A DNA stretch of 64,000 bases. Source: Amycolatopsis keratiniphila subsp. keratiniphila. GTDB lineage: Bacteria; Actinomycetota; Actinomycetes; Mycobacteriales; Pseudonocardiaceae. Position 1 is the first letter of the stretch; each line of letters opens with the position of its first letter. The notes under the pieces are model-generated. The model saw only the letters and a list, made by a program, of their open reading frames with translations, ran no database searches and was not told where the DNA came from. Shown here one piece after another: positions 1-8,113 of this stretch. Position numbers and translations under genes: made by a program. Where the stretch lies: contig NZ_LQMT02000018.1 in the NCBI RefSeq assembly GCF_001620365.2, positions 64,396 through 128,395 of the forward strand, given 5' to 3'.

Positions 1-99
1 GCTCGGTAATCGTTCGGGGTGGCCACGGGGTGAAGCTAGCCCGTCGGGCGCCGCCTGTCCGGCGAAACGCCAAGGCCTCTTGAGTGGTAAGGGGCCGAG

Positions 100-214
100 T
101 GTGTGGATTTTGGGGCGTTGGATGACCGGAAATCCACACAGTCCCTCCGTGACCGGTCCGGTCACGACGGGGTGTGTGGATAGAGGGACATTCAACGTCT
201 CTATCTCCACACAC
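100..214. repeat. Cluster of three inverted repeats
   Basis: Three dyads lie in 115 bp. TGTGTGGATTT at 100-110 pairs perfectly with 130-140. GTGACCGG at 149-156 pairs with CCGGTCAC at 158-165 around one base. GTGTGTGGA at 172-180 pairs with TCCACACAC at 206-214, and inside it TAGAG (181-185) pairs with CTCTA (199-203). The outer two share the word GTGTGGAT. This could be a multi-site operator or a structured leader; no flanking gene identifies its target. Confidence 0.5.
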
Positions 215-420
215 CTCTCACTCTCGGTGACACCCACACCGACCACGTCACGAGGCGCGTTCAGGAGCGTCAGATCGGCCGTTGTCCAAGGGTGTGCGGA
301 AGTCGTAGTCCCACTCGCTGCCGTCGGCTCCACCACGGCAGCGGGGACTCATGGGACAAGTATGCAGTCACTCAGAAGGGTGAGATCGGCGTCTCTCGGC
401 CGAACCCCTTGCCGGAGTAG

Positions 421-441
421 ATGAGGTTAGGCTAACCTCAT
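421..441. promoter_or_regulatory. Iron box (IdeR/DtxR-type operator), orphan
   Basis: A perfect 21-bp palindrome around a central G has the core GAGGTTAGGCTAACCTC. It matches 15 of 19 positions of the actinobacterial IdeR/DtxR consensus TTAGGTTAGGCTAACCTAA (consensus from established knowledge). No credible gene starts within 100 bp on either side. Its target may be a short or unrecognised transcript, or a gene left of the window. Confidence 0.75.
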
Positions 442-485
442 ACATGTCCGCTTCGTGGTGGGAGCGGCAGTCAGTTCGGGAACGG

Positions 486-528
486 ACGAAGCCCCGCAAC
501 CGGGTTACCCCCGGAGGCGGGGCTTCGT
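486..528. terminator. Terminator hairpin downstream of the N-acetyltransferase
   Basis: ACGAAGCCCCGC at 486-497 pairs with GCGGGGCTTCGT at 517-528, and the loop contains an inner CCGGG/CCCGG stem. It lies 42 bp beyond the stop of the minus-strand gene ending at 570. There is no long T tract, as is usual for actinomycete terminators. Confidence 0.7.
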
Positions 529-569
529 TCATTCCGGAGCGTTCATGGTCGATGACCGCGCCGATCAGG

Positions 570-1328
570 TCAAGGCCGTCCCGGCACCCGGTCGAGTTCG
601 ATCCCGAACTCCTTCCGATAGGCCTCCAGGATCTCCTGGTCACCCGAAAGCCTGGTCTCGGTGCGGACGCCGTGGGTGGTGACGATCAGCTTGTCACCCG
701 CCAGCGTGACCCGGCCGTGCTTGGTCGGCAGCGAGCAGGTCGGTCCCTGCGTGAAATGCGAGTCCGGCGAGGTCGCCTGCCAGAACGCCGTCGGGACGAA
801 CTCGTCCAGCGCCCGCGGCCGCCGCTCGATCCGGTACTGGGGTTCGCCGTCCATGAGCACGTCGATGTCGCCGTGGGGCGCGTCGAGCACCAGGAACTCG
901 CCGTCCGGGTCGGCCTGCGCCTCGGTGGCGGACAGCCGCAGCGGGAACCGGCTGAACCGGCCGAAGCCGACGTCGGCCAGCCACGGCTCATCCAGCTCGA
1001 CGCGGACGACGGCGTGGTCGAACGGCGGCCCGAGGGTGCCGTCCGGCCGGAACACCTTCGCCGCCTGCAGGGTGACGTCGAAGCCGAGCTCACCCAGTAA
1101 GGCGGCGAAGAGCCCGTTCAGCTCGTAACAGAAGCCGCCACGGCGCCGCCGTACGATCTTGCCCGACAGCGCCTCGGTGTCCAGCCCGATCGGTTCGCCG
1201 AGGTGGATGCTCAGGTTCTCGAACGGCACCATCGCGAGATGGCGTTCCTGCAGCGTCCGCAACGCGGCGACGTCCGCGGTGGCGGGGCGGTCGAGCCCGA
1301 GTCGGTCGAGGTATGCGGCGACGTCCAT
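570..1328 (-). CDS. nat: Arylamine N-acetyltransferase
   Basis: A 252-residue cytosolic enzyme predicted to transfer acetyl groups from acetyl-CoA to arylamines and hydrazines. The Cys-His-Asp triad is visible: Cys67 in RRRGGFCYEL, His105 in PPFDHAVV and Asp119 in WLADVGFG, in the order and spacing of the NAT family. The N-terminal VPFENLSIH segment is also typical. It is slightly shorter than mycobacterial NAT (about 275). It lies downstream of sodA on the same strand, but a hairpin at 1369-1410 separates them, so it is probably a separate transcript. The physiological substrate cannot be read from sequence. Confidence 0.93.
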   Translation of the reverse strand: MDVAAYLDRLGLDRPATADVAALRTLQERHLAMVPFENLSIHLGEPIGLDTEALSGKIVRRRRGGFCYELNGLFAALLGELGFDVTLQAAKVFRPDGTLGPPFDHAVVRVELDEPWLADVGFGRFSRFPLRLSATEAQADPDGEFLVLDAPHGDIDVLMDGEPQYRIERRPRALDEFVPTAFWQATSPDSHFTQGPTCSLPTKHGRVTLAGDKLIVTTHGVRTETRLSGDQEILEAYRKEFGIELDRVPGRP

Positions 1329-1368
1329 ACGCCCACCCTGACACCTCGACTTCGCTGGAGGTCAAGAA

Positions 1369-1410
1369 ACGAAGAACGGGGCCCTCCTTCGAAGGAGAGC
1401 CCCGCTTCGT
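1369..1410. terminator. Terminator hairpin downstream of sodA
   Basis: A long stem runs from ACGAAG (1369-1374) to CTTCGT (1405-1410). CTCCTTC and GAAGGAG meet at the tip, with small bulges between. It lies just past the minus-strand sodA stop at 1422 and upstream of nat. Confidence 0.7.
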
Positions 1411-1421
1411 GGCGAGAAGAG

Positions 1422-2045
1422 TCAGCCGAGCAGCAGGCCGTTGCCACCGGCGACGGCGTTGTCGAACCGCTTGGAGATCTCGGCCCAGTTGAAGATGTTC
1501 CAGAGCGCCTTGACGTAGTCCGGCTTCACGTTCTTGTAGTCCAGGTAGAACGCGTGCTCCCAGACGTCGACCAGCAGGATCGGCGTGGTCGGGAGGACCA
1601 GGTTGTTGTGGTGGTCACGCAGCTGCTGGGTGATCAGCGTCTTGCCGATCGGGTCCCAGGAGAGCGCGGCCCAGCCGTTGCCCTGGATCGTGGTGGCGAC
1701 CGCGGTGAACTGCGCCTTGAACTTGTCGAAGGAGCCGAACGCCTCGTCGATCGCGGAGGCCAGCTCGCCGGTCGGCTTGTCGCCGCCTTCCGGGGAGAGG
1801 ATCTTCCACCACACGACGTGGTTGGCGTGCCCGGCGAGGTGGAACGCCAGCGTGGTCTGCAGGCCGACGATGTCACCGAAGTTGCCGGCCTCGCGGGCCT
1901 CGGCGATCTTGTCGAGCGTGTCGTTCGCGCCCTTGACGTAGGTCGCGTGGTGCTTGCTGTGGTGCAGCTCGTTGATCTCGCCCGAGATGTGCGGCGCCAG
2001 AGCGCTGTAGTCATAGTCGAGATCGGGGAGCACGTAGCGGGCCAT
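1422..2045 (-). CDS. sodA: Superoxide dismutase (Fe/Mn type)
   Basis: A 207-residue enzyme converting superoxide to oxygen and hydrogen peroxide. The four metal ligands are at the family positions: His28, His76, Asp160 and His164, the last two in the signature [11 protein letters not shown]. The sequence closely resembles mycobacterial SodA as I remember it. I chose the ATG at 2045 because AAGGAGGG sits 5-6 nt before it; an in-frame ATG eight codons upstream would start inside that ribosome site's leader. There is no signal peptide, so it is cytosolic or exported without one as in mycobacteria. Iron versus manganese preference cannot be settled from sequence. Confidence 0.96.
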   Translation of the reverse strand: MARYVLPDLDYDYSALAPHISGEINELHHSKHHATYVKGANDTLDKIAEAREAGNFGDIVGLQTTLAFHLAGHANHVVWWKILSPEGGDKPTGELASAIDEAFGSFDKFKAQFTAVATTIQGNGWAALSWDPIGKTLITQQLRDHHNNLVLPTTPILLVDVWEHAFYLDYKNVKPDYVKALWNIFNWAEISKRFDNAVAGGNGLLLG

Positions 2046-2203
2046 CGGCCCTCCTTCTGTCTTCGACACAAGTTTCCAAGGACGAACTTAGTCGTCTTCA
2101 CCCGTTTGCGGCGACCGGGGGCGCCGCGTTTCTCCCCAGGTGGAACGACCCGTTCGTAGCGGCTGTACCCGGTGGGGCCACCGCCTGAAACCCACCCTGC
2201 TAG

Positions 2204-2219
2204 CTCCAGTTAGCTGGAG
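2204..2219. terminator. Small hairpin downstream of the serine hydrolase
   Basis: CTCCAG at 2204-2209 pairs with CTGGAG at 2214-2219 around TTAG. It is 25 bp beyond the stop of the minus-strand hydrolase ending at 2244. It is a weak terminator candidate. Confidence 0.35.
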
Positions 2220-2243
2220 GTCAAGGCGATGTGACGGCGGTCA

Positions 2244-4103
2244 TCAAGCCAGATAGGGCAGCCCCACCAGATGGTAGGAGGCGATTACCCCGAGGAAGGC
2301 GAGCAGCGCCACGGAAACCACCGTGTAGGTGATCCTGCCGGGGGTGTTCCACCAGCCACGGACCCAGGCGAGCACCGCGCAGACGACGGCGGCACCGGTC
2401 AGGAGCAGGACCGCGTTCGGCAGGAGCAAGGTGACGCTCAGCAACGGGGAGTGCCCGGACGTCAGCGCCACGGCGGCGGCGCTCAGATCGCTCATGAGCA
2501 CGGCGAAACCGGCCGTGAACAGCACGACCGCGAGTGCCGCTGACCAGGCGGCGACGGTCGCGAACCGGGCACCTGAAGGGTTCCGCTCCCGGCCGCGCCG
2601 GACGAACGCGCGGATCGGCCACCACATCAGCGCACCCAGCAGGAGCAGCAGCGCGATACCGAGGATCACCAGGTGCGTGGAGGGCGAGCCGAGCCAGGAC
2701 ACCCGTTCGTAGGAGGAGTTCGGGTCGTCGCCCGCGAAGAGCAGGACCTCCCCGCCGGACTCGCGGAACGCGATCCGCTCACCGGCTGCGTCGGTGAACA
2801 GTCCCGGTTCGGTCTGCGTCCAGCGCCGGGTCCCCTCGCCGAGGCCGGAAGTCGTCAGCACGCCGTCGCCGTCCGCGGTCACCGTGACGCCGCCCGCGAG
2901 CGCGCGGACCTTCGTGAAGCTGTCGTAGTCCAGCCGTGTGTTGTTGTAGTTGCCCGCGAACCTCGAGACATCACCCGCGAGCTTCACGGGAGCGGGGACG
3001 GGCGTGGCGGGCTGCAGCCGATCGACGAAGGCTTTCAGCACCTCGGCGGTCACCGCGGCGGCGTCGCCGGAGAACGCGCCGCCGTTGAACGCCAGGTACA
3101 CGCCGGTGTTCTTCTCCGGCACGAGCTCCAGCACGCTGAAGAAACCCGGTGAGTCACCGGTCTTCTCCACCAGGCGCAGGCCGTTCAGATACCGCTCGGA
3201 GAAGCCGAAACCCATCGCGGGCAGGCGCGGATCGTTGCGGAACCGCGCGCCGTGCAGCTGGTCGAGCAAGGGACGGCTGAACGTGCCGGGGACGAGATTC
3301 GCGGACAGATAGCGGCCCATGTCCGCCGGAGTGGCGACGTTCCCATCGCCGGCGGGCGGTTCGGGGCCGAAGTTGGCAGGCGGGACGACCTGCGCGGAGC
3401 CGTCCCAGCGGTAGCCGGTCGCCAGCGGGACATCGGGCGTGGGCTGGGCGACGCTGCTGTCCTTCATCCCCAACGGTTCGAAGATGTGCTGCCGTACGTA
3501 GTCCGAATAGGACTGTCCCGACGCGAGCTCCACGAGATGCCCGGTCAGCGCGTAGCCGTAATTCGAGTAGAGGGCGGCGTTGCCGGGCGGGCGGACCCGG
3601 GTGGGCATCTCGGCCGCGAGATGCTCCGCGAGCGCGGGCAGCTTCTCGTCCCGAGGCGTGAACATCCGGTACACGCGGTCTTCGAAACCCGCGGTGTGGG
3701 TGAGCAGAGAAAACAGGGTGACCGGGCGGCCGGGGAAGGTTTCGGGGATCTTGAACGCTTTCAGATACGTGTTGACGTCGGCGTCCAGTGCGAGCTTGCC
3801 CTGTTCGACGAGCTGCATCGCGGCGGTCGCGGCGATCGACTTGCCGACGGAGTTGATCAGGAACCCGGTGCGCTCGGGGTCCACCTTGGCCTGGGTGTCC
3901 ACTGAGGACACTCCGTAACCCTTCGAGAACACGGTCTTCCCGCCTTCGACGACCACCACGGCGGCGCCGGGAATGTGGTGCTCGGCAAGGCTTCGCGGGA
4001 GGATTTCGTCGAAGACGCCGGCGGGTGTCGCCGCCTGGGCGGCGGGCGCGGTCAGGATCGTCGCGACGGTCAGCAGGGCGGCGGCGGCCGCGATTCGGAA
4101 CAT
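2244..4103 (-). CDS. Secreted serine hydrolase (class C beta-lactamase family) with C-terminal membrane domain
   Basis: A 619-residue protein. Residues 1-24 form a signal peptide ending AAQA. The beta-lactamase/esterase domain spans about 25-370 with the SxxK nucleophile motif at 85-88 (SVGK) and the tyrosine motif YSN at 179-181. A central beta-rich region follows, then about four membrane segments from about residue 480 to the end. The membrane tail would hold the catalytic domain on the outer face of the membrane. Such proteins are usually peptidases or esterases acting on cell-wall or D-amino compounds, not necessarily antibiotic-degrading. It appears monocistronic. The ribosome site (CCAGGT) is weak. 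Substrate unknown. Confidence 0.88.
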   Translation of the reverse strand: MFRIAAAAALLTVATILTAPAAQAATPAGVFDEILPRSLAEHHIPGAAVVVVEGGKTVFSKGYGVSSVDTQAKVDPERTGFLINSVGKSIAATAAMQLVEQGKLALDADVNTYLKAFKIPETFPGRPVTLFSLLTHTAGFEDRVYRMFTPRDEKLPALAEHLAAEMPTRVRPPGNAALYSNYGYALTGHLVELASGQSYSDYVRQHIFEPLGMKDSSVAQPTPDVPLATGYRWDGSAQVVPPANFGPEPPAGDGNVATPADMGRYLSANLVPGTFSRPLLDQLHGARFRNDPRLPAMGFGFSERYLNGLRLVEKTGDSPGFFSVLELVPEKNTGVYLAFNGGAFSGDAAAVTAEVLKAFVDRLQPATPVPAPVKLAGDVSRFAGNYNNTRLDYDSFTKVRALAGGVTVTADGDGVLTTSGLGEGTRRWTQTEPGLFTDAAGERIAFRESGGEVLLFAGDDPNSSYERVSWLGSPSTHLVILGIALLLLLGALMWWPIRAFVRRGRERNPSGARFATVAAWSAALAVVLFTAGFAVLMSDLSAAAVALTSGHSPLLSVTLLLPNAVLLLTGAAVVCAVLAWVRGWWNTPGRITYTVVSVALLAFLGVIASYHLVGLPYLA

Positions 4104-4195
4104 ACCTGGAAAGTTAGGGATTTCCCCGGGGTGAGGGGATCCGGCGGGCCGCCGATCGCGGGGTGGGTCGGCCCTACCCCGCGACCGGCGACACC

Positions 4196-4864
4196 TCAGG
4201 CGGCCCGGTACTCGTCCAGCTCACTCGCCAGCTCGTCGAACACCGCGATGTTGCACTCGAAGGCCACGATGGCCTCCTCGATCAGCCGCGCGCGCTCGTC
4301 CTCGCTCCACGGCGCCGCGTTCAGCTGCTCGCGGTAGTTGTCCCGGAACTTCGGGGCACTGCCCAGCTGGTCGAAGTGATAGAACAGCGAACCCGCCTCG
4401 TTGAGCTCGTACTTGCGCTCCAACAGCCGCCGGATGACCTGGCCGCCGGCGATGTCGCCGAGGTAGCGCGTGTAGTGGTGGGCGACGAACCCGCCGGACC
4501 AGTCCGACGCCTCGGCCACGCGCCGCGCGTAGCGCTCCGTCGAGGGCAGCGGCCGGATGGTCTCGCGCCAGTCCGGGCCGACGAGGTGTTCGAGGTCGCG
4601 TTCGAGGCTGGGCAGCCGCCGGAGCTCCTCGAAGACGAACTTGCCCGCCACGGGATCCTTCGCCAGCTTGTCGGCGGCCTGCTCGATGGCCTGGTAGATG
4701 AAGTAGTACTGGATCGCCAGCCGCGTGTACCCGTCGCGCGTGAGCTCGCCGCCGAGCAGCGCGTTCATGTACTCGGAGTGGTTGGCCCGCTCGTGGGCGG
4801 GCAGGGTGGAGGCGCGCAGGGCCGCGGAGAACGGCCCGGATTCGACGTCGGTGGTCACCGGCAT
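4196..4864 (-). CDS. hmuO: Heme oxygenase (biliverdin-producing)
   Basis: A 223-residue cytosolic enzyme that opens the heme ring, giving biliverdin, CO and iron. The proximal heme ligand His24 lies in LPAHERANHS, and the flexible distal helix reads YLGDIAGGQVI, both as in Corynebacterium HmuO. The ATG at 4864 is chosen because GGAGG sits 8 nt upstream; a longer frame would start at 4918 within the promoter. An iron box at 4923-4941 lies about 60 bp upstream, so expression should rise when iron is scarce. A TetR gene ends immediately upstream and a short palindrome lies between the two, so a second control layer is likely. Confidence 0.94.
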   Translation of the reverse strand: MPVTTDVESGPFSAALRASTLPAHERANHSEYMNALLGGELTRDGYTRLAIQYYFIYQAIEQAADKLAKDPVAGKFVFEELRRLPSLERDLEHLVGPDWRETIRPLPSTERYARRVAEASDWSGGFVAHHYTRYLGDIAGGQVIRRLLERKYELNEAGSLFYHFDQLGSAPKFRDNYREQLNAAPWSEDERARLIEEAIVAFECNIAVFDELASELDEYRAA

Positions 4865-4887
4865 GGACAGAGCCTCCAAGCATCGAT

Positions 4888-4902
4888 CTGACATGCTGTC
4901 AG
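4888..4902. promoter_or_regulatory. Candidate TetR operator upstream of hmuO
   Basis: CTGACA TGC TGTCAG is a perfect 15-bp dyad in the hmuO leader, between the TetR stop and the hmuO start. Its size and position suit a TetR-family repressor site. Binding by the adjacent TetR is inferred. Confidence 0.45.
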
Positions 4903-4922
4903 AAAGAGCGTAAGGCACAACT

Positions 4923-4941
4923 GCGGGTTAGGCTACCCTAA
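4923..4941. promoter_or_regulatory. Iron box (IdeR/DtxR-type) of hmuO
   Basis: The 19-mer with core GGGTTAGGCTACCCTAA matches 15 of 19 positions of the IdeR/DtxR consensus. It overlaps the end of the upstream TetR gene and lies 59-77 bp before the hmuO start, as expected for iron-dependent repression of a heme-iron scavenging gene. Confidence 0.8.
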
Positions 4942-4942
4942 T

Positions 4943-5530
4943 TTACGGGTTTTCCGTCATCCCGACCGCTCTGAGCACGAAGCGGACGGCTCCCTCGATC
5001 GCGTCGTCCAGCCGTTCGGGTGGTACGTCGACGACCTGACGGCTGCCCAGCGCGGCGGTGATCATCGGGATCAGGAGGTCGGGATCCTCGTCCGGCACCC
5101 CCTCCGCGAGGATCTCGCGCAGCTGACCGGTGATCGGGTCGGCGTGCGCGCTGATCCGCCGGTACGCGGCGGGCGCCAGCGCCGACGCGAGCGCGGTCCC
5201 GGGCGGAAGGTGGTACTCGGCCAGCACCCGCAGCTGGAGCCGGACGAACGTCGAAAGCTTCTCGACCGGGGTGTCCGCGGTCGCGACGGCCGCCGTCAGC
5301 CGTTCGACGTACCGCGTCGCCTCGTCCTCGACGAAGGCCACCAGCAGGCTTTCCTTGTCGGGGAAGTGGTTGTACATCGCCGTGCGGCCGAGGCCCGCTT
5401 CGGCGGCGACACCCGCGAGCGTGATCGCGTCGAACCCGCGCTCGTACAGCTGGCCGCGCAGGACGTCGAACACCCTGCTGCGGACCTCGCGCCGGTGTTC
5501 CTCCAGCGAGCGGCCGATGATCTTGGGCAC
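4943..5530 (-). CDS. TetR family regulator
   Basis: A 195-residue regulator with an N-terminal helix-turn-helix at about 20-65 (ITLAGVAAEAGLGRTAMYNHF) and a ligand domain behind it. It starts at a GTG preceded by AGGGAGGTGGCTC. Its stop lies at the edge of the hmuO iron box, 78 bp before hmuO on the same strand. It may therefore control hmuO through the dyad at 4888-4902, or belong to the same transcript. Ligand unknown. Confidence 0.88.
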   Translation of the reverse strand: MPKIIGRSLEEHRREVRSRVFDVLRGQLYERGFDAITLAGVAAEAGLGRTAMYNHFPDKESLLVAFVEDEATRYVERLTAAVATADTPVEKLSTFVRLQLRVLAEYHLPPGTALASALAPAAYRRISAHADPITGQLREILAEGVPDEDPDLLIPMITAALGSRQVVDVPPERLDDAIEGAVRFVLRAVGMTENP

Positions 5531-5554
5531 GAGCCACCTCCCTGGGAGGAAACT

Positions 5555-7054
5555 CTAAGCCTCCAGCGACCAGGTGTGCACCGGCGTCTCGGTGGCGGAC
5601 AGCTCCAGGTACCGGCCCAGCATCCGGCTCAGCGCGGTCTCCCGTTCGGCGCCGCGCTCCTCCGCGCGCAGGACGTACTCCCGCTGCCACGCCGCGCCGG
5701 TCCGCCTGGTGAGACACCGCTGCTCGATGATGCCCAGATAGCGCTCTCTCGCCTCGTCCGAAACGTCCGACCGGCGCAATCCCTCGTGCGCCAGCGGCAG
5801 CAGCACCCGCAGCACCAGCTCGTCCGGCGGGATCCAGCCGATCCCCGGCCAGTACAACTGCGCGTCGAAACCCCGGCGCGCGCCCGCGTACATGTTCTCC
5901 TCGGCCGCCTGGAACGACATCTGTGTCCACACTGGACGGTCGGCCTCGGCGAGGGCGCGCTGTGCGCCGTAGAAGAAGGCGGCGTTCGCGACCATGTCGA
6001 CGACGGTCGGGCCCGCGGGCAGCACCCGGTTCTCCACCCGCAGGTGCGGCAGGCCGTCGACGACGTCGTACACCGGCCGGTTCCAGCGCCAGACGGTGCC
6101 GTTGTGCATCCGCAGCTCGGTGAGTTTCGGGGCCTGGCCGGAGTCGAGCGCCTCGATCGGATCCTCTCGGTCGGTCTCGGGCAGCAGACCGGGGAAGTAC
6201 CGGACGTTCTCCTCGAACAGGTCGAAGATCGACGTGATCCACCGCTCGCCGAACCACACCCTCGGCCGCACGCCCTGGTTCTTCAGTTCTTCGGGCCGGG
6301 TGTCCGTGGCCTGCAGGAACAGCGGGATCCGGGTCTCGTGCCAGAGCGCCTTGCCGAGCAGGAACGGCGAATTCGCGCCGACGGCGACCTGGACGCCGGC
6401 CAGCGCCTGCGCCGCGTTCCAATGCGCCGCGAACTCCTCGGGCGCGACCTGCAGATGCAGCTGGACGGAGGTGCACGCGGCCTCGGGGAGGATCGATTCG
6501 GAGTAGCTGCGCAGCCGCTCCGGCTGCCTGCCCGGCAGCGGCGCGCCCTCCATCGAAAGCACGGTGCGCTCGCCGCGAGCCGCGAAGATGCGGTCATTGA
6601 GCAACGAATAACGGGCGTTGTTGGTGAGCCACTTCTGGTCGAAGTGTTCGTGCCGCAGCGTCGGGAGGATGCCGATCATCGCCAGTGAGGCGCCGGATTC
6701 CTCGGCCGTGCGTGAAGCGGCGCCCAGGTACGCGTTGAGGTCGTCCTCCAGCTGCAGCGCGGATTCGCCGGCCAGCGGCCGCGGCGGCACGTTGAGCTCC
6801 AGGTTGTGCTGGCCGAGCTCGGTGGTGAACGACGGATCGTTCAGCGCCTCGAGCACCGTCGTGTTCGTCATCGACGGGCGCAGCTGGCCGTCGACGAGAT
6901 TCAGCTCGACCTCGAGCCCGATGTTCTTGCGCGGGAAGGAAAAACTCCCATCGGTGAGCATACGGGCCAAGGTGTCGAGGCAGCGCTGTACCTTCCGGCG
7001 ATAGCGGCCGCGATCCTGCGGCTCGGAGGGGTCCGCCGAAAGATTCTTACCCAT
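5555..7054 (-). CDS. Glutamate-cysteine ligase family 2 (GCS2) protein
   Basis: A 499-residue protein of the ATP-dependent GCS2 carboxylate-amine ligase superfamily. The N-terminal strand NIGLEVELNLVD carries the acidic metal-binding residues of the fold, and the C-terminal half has the HNGTVWRWNRPVY and LRVENRVLPAGPT blocks typical of bacterial members. The ATG at 7054 is chosen for the GAGGAG ribosome site 10 nt upstream; the open frame extends 24 codons further without support. It is longer than ergothioneine EgtA (about 430) and YbdK (about 370), so the exact amine substrate is not predicted. It ends 24 bp before the TetR gene on the same strand. Confidence 0.8.
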   Translation of the reverse strand: MGKNLSADPSEPQDRGRYRRKVQRCLDTLARMLTDGSFSFPRKNIGLEVELNLVDGQLRPSMTNTTVLEALNDPSFTTELGQHNLELNVPPRPLAGESALQLEDDLNAYLGAASRTAEESGASLAMIGILPTLRHEHFDQKWLTNNARYSLLNDRIFAARGERTVLSMEGAPLPGRQPERLRSYSESILPEAACTSVQLHLQVAPEEFAAHWNAAQALAGVQVAVGANSPFLLGKALWHETRIPLFLQATDTRPEELKNQGVRPRVWFGERWITSIFDLFEENVRYFPGLLPETDREDPIEALDSGQAPKLTELRMHNGTVWRWNRPVYDVVDGLPHLRVENRVLPAGPTVVDMVANAAFFYGAQRALAEADRPVWTQMSFQAAEENMYAGARRGFDAQLYWPGIGWIPPDELVLRVLLPLAHEGLRRSDVSDEARERYLGIIEQRCLTRRTGAAWQREYVLRAEERGAERETALSRMLGRYLELSATETPVHTWSLEA

Positions 7055-7270
7055 GTTCGTCGAGCTCCTCATTGGCCACGCTCCGCGGGATCCAGGCGGG
7101 ACTGCCAGGCGGCCCAACGGTTTCACGCATCGCTGTCGCCCGGCTAGCGGCCAAACTGGTGCTCTCTGTCACTAGGGGTTAACTGACAGCAAAATACCTC
7201 CGTTCGTACCACCTACCCTTCGACGTTCGGACGCAAACACCGCGCAGGGGGCGGATGACACACTCTGCGG

Positions 7271-8086
7271 GTGGCCGAACTGATCACCATCGACGACGCG
7301 GGCGACCCGCGGCTCGACGATTTCCGCGACTTGTCCACAGCCGATCGGCGTCCCGATAGGCCGGGTGGGCGTGGCCTTGTGATCGCGGAGGGCACCGTCG
7401 TGGTCGAGCGCCTGCTCGAATCCCGCTATCCGGTCCGCTCCCTCCTCGGCGTCGAGCGGCGATTCCACGAATTGGGCGGAGCCCTGGACGCGGTCGACGT
7501 CCCCGGTTACGTGACTTCGGCCGAGACGATGGCCGACGCGGTCGGATTCCATCTGAACCGCGGGATCCTGGCCGTCGCCGACCGGCCCGTTCCGCCGCCG
7601 TCGGTGGAAGACGTCATCGACGGCGCACGGGTGCTCGCGATCCTCGAAGGCGTCGGTGACCACGAGAACCTCGGTTCGCTGTTCCGCAACGCGGCCGCGC
7701 TCGGCGTCGACGGGATCCTGCTCGGCGCCGGCTGTTCGGATCCGCTGTACCGGCGCAGTGTCCGCGTCTCGATGGGGCATGTCCTGCGCGTCCCGTTCGC
7801 CACCTTCGGATCTTGGCCCGGCGACCTGGAATTGCTGCGAGACCGCGGTTTCCGCATCGCCGCCCTCACCCCGCGTGCGGATTCCGTTTCGCTGCGCCGG
7901 TTACGGGACCGGACACCCGGGAAGGTCGCGTTGATGCTGGGCGCGGAGGGCCCCGGCCTGACGGACGAAGCCATCGCCGCCGCCGACGTCGCGGTGCGGA
8001 TCCCGATGCCGGAAGGCGTCGATTCGCTGAATGTCGCCACGGCGGGCGCGATCGCGTTCTACGAGACGCGTCCACCGCTATCGTGA
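7271..8086 (+). CDS. TrmH/SpoU family RNA 2'-O-ribose methyltransferase
   Basis: A 271-residue enzyme of the knotted SPOUT class that methylates ribose in rRNA or tRNA with SAM. The three family motifs are present: NLGSLFRNA at about 137-145, LGAEGPGL near 225 and SLNVATAGAIAFY near the C terminus. About 100 N-terminal residues form a substrate-binding domain. The GTG start has no ribosome site. The next gene starts 27 bp downstream. As I recall, this gene, a DUF2537 membrane protein, sepH and serC are neighbours in mycobacteria too (Rv0881 onward), so this is a conserved block. The RNA target is unknown. Confidence 0.9.
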   Translation: MAELITIDDAGDPRLDDFRDLSTADRRPDRPGGRGLVIAEGTVVVERLLESRYPVRSLLGVERRFHELGGALDAVDVPGYVTSAETMADAVGFHLNRGILAVADRPVPPPSVEDVIDGARVLAILEGVGDHENLGSLFRNAAALGVDGILLGAGCSDPLYRRSVRVSMGHVLRVPFATFGSWPGDLELLRDRGFRIAALTPRADSVSLRRLRDRTPGKVALMLGAEGPGLTDEAIAAADVAVRIPMPEGVDSLNVATAGAIAFYETRPPLS

Positions 8087-8113
8087 GCACCCGAGCGATC
8101 ACGAGGAGAACCC

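Larger units (their letters stand above)
1..569. other. No convincing gene; structured intergenic region
   Basis: No open frame here has convincing codon use or a ribosome site. The stretch holds three inverted repeats (100-214), a possible 34-residue minus-strand ORF (248-352), a perfect iron-box palindrome (421-441) and a terminator-like hairpin (486-528). A plus-strand 114-codon frame at 80-424 lacks a ribosome site and reads through all the inverted repeats, so it is left out. Confidence 0.6.

Noticed and set aside
80..424. Plus-strand 114-codon ORF
   Set aside because: No ribosome site or recognisable domain, and it passes through all the inverted repeats; composition does not look coding.
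444..1100. 218-codon plus-strand ORF starting just after the iron box
   Set aside because: Almost all of it is antisense to the clearly coding N-acetyltransferase; a frame shadow.
2244..4103. True beta-lactamase resistance gene
   Set aside because: Family motifs fit, but the membrane tail and overall length are typical of penicillin-binding or esterase-like homologues; resistance not supported.
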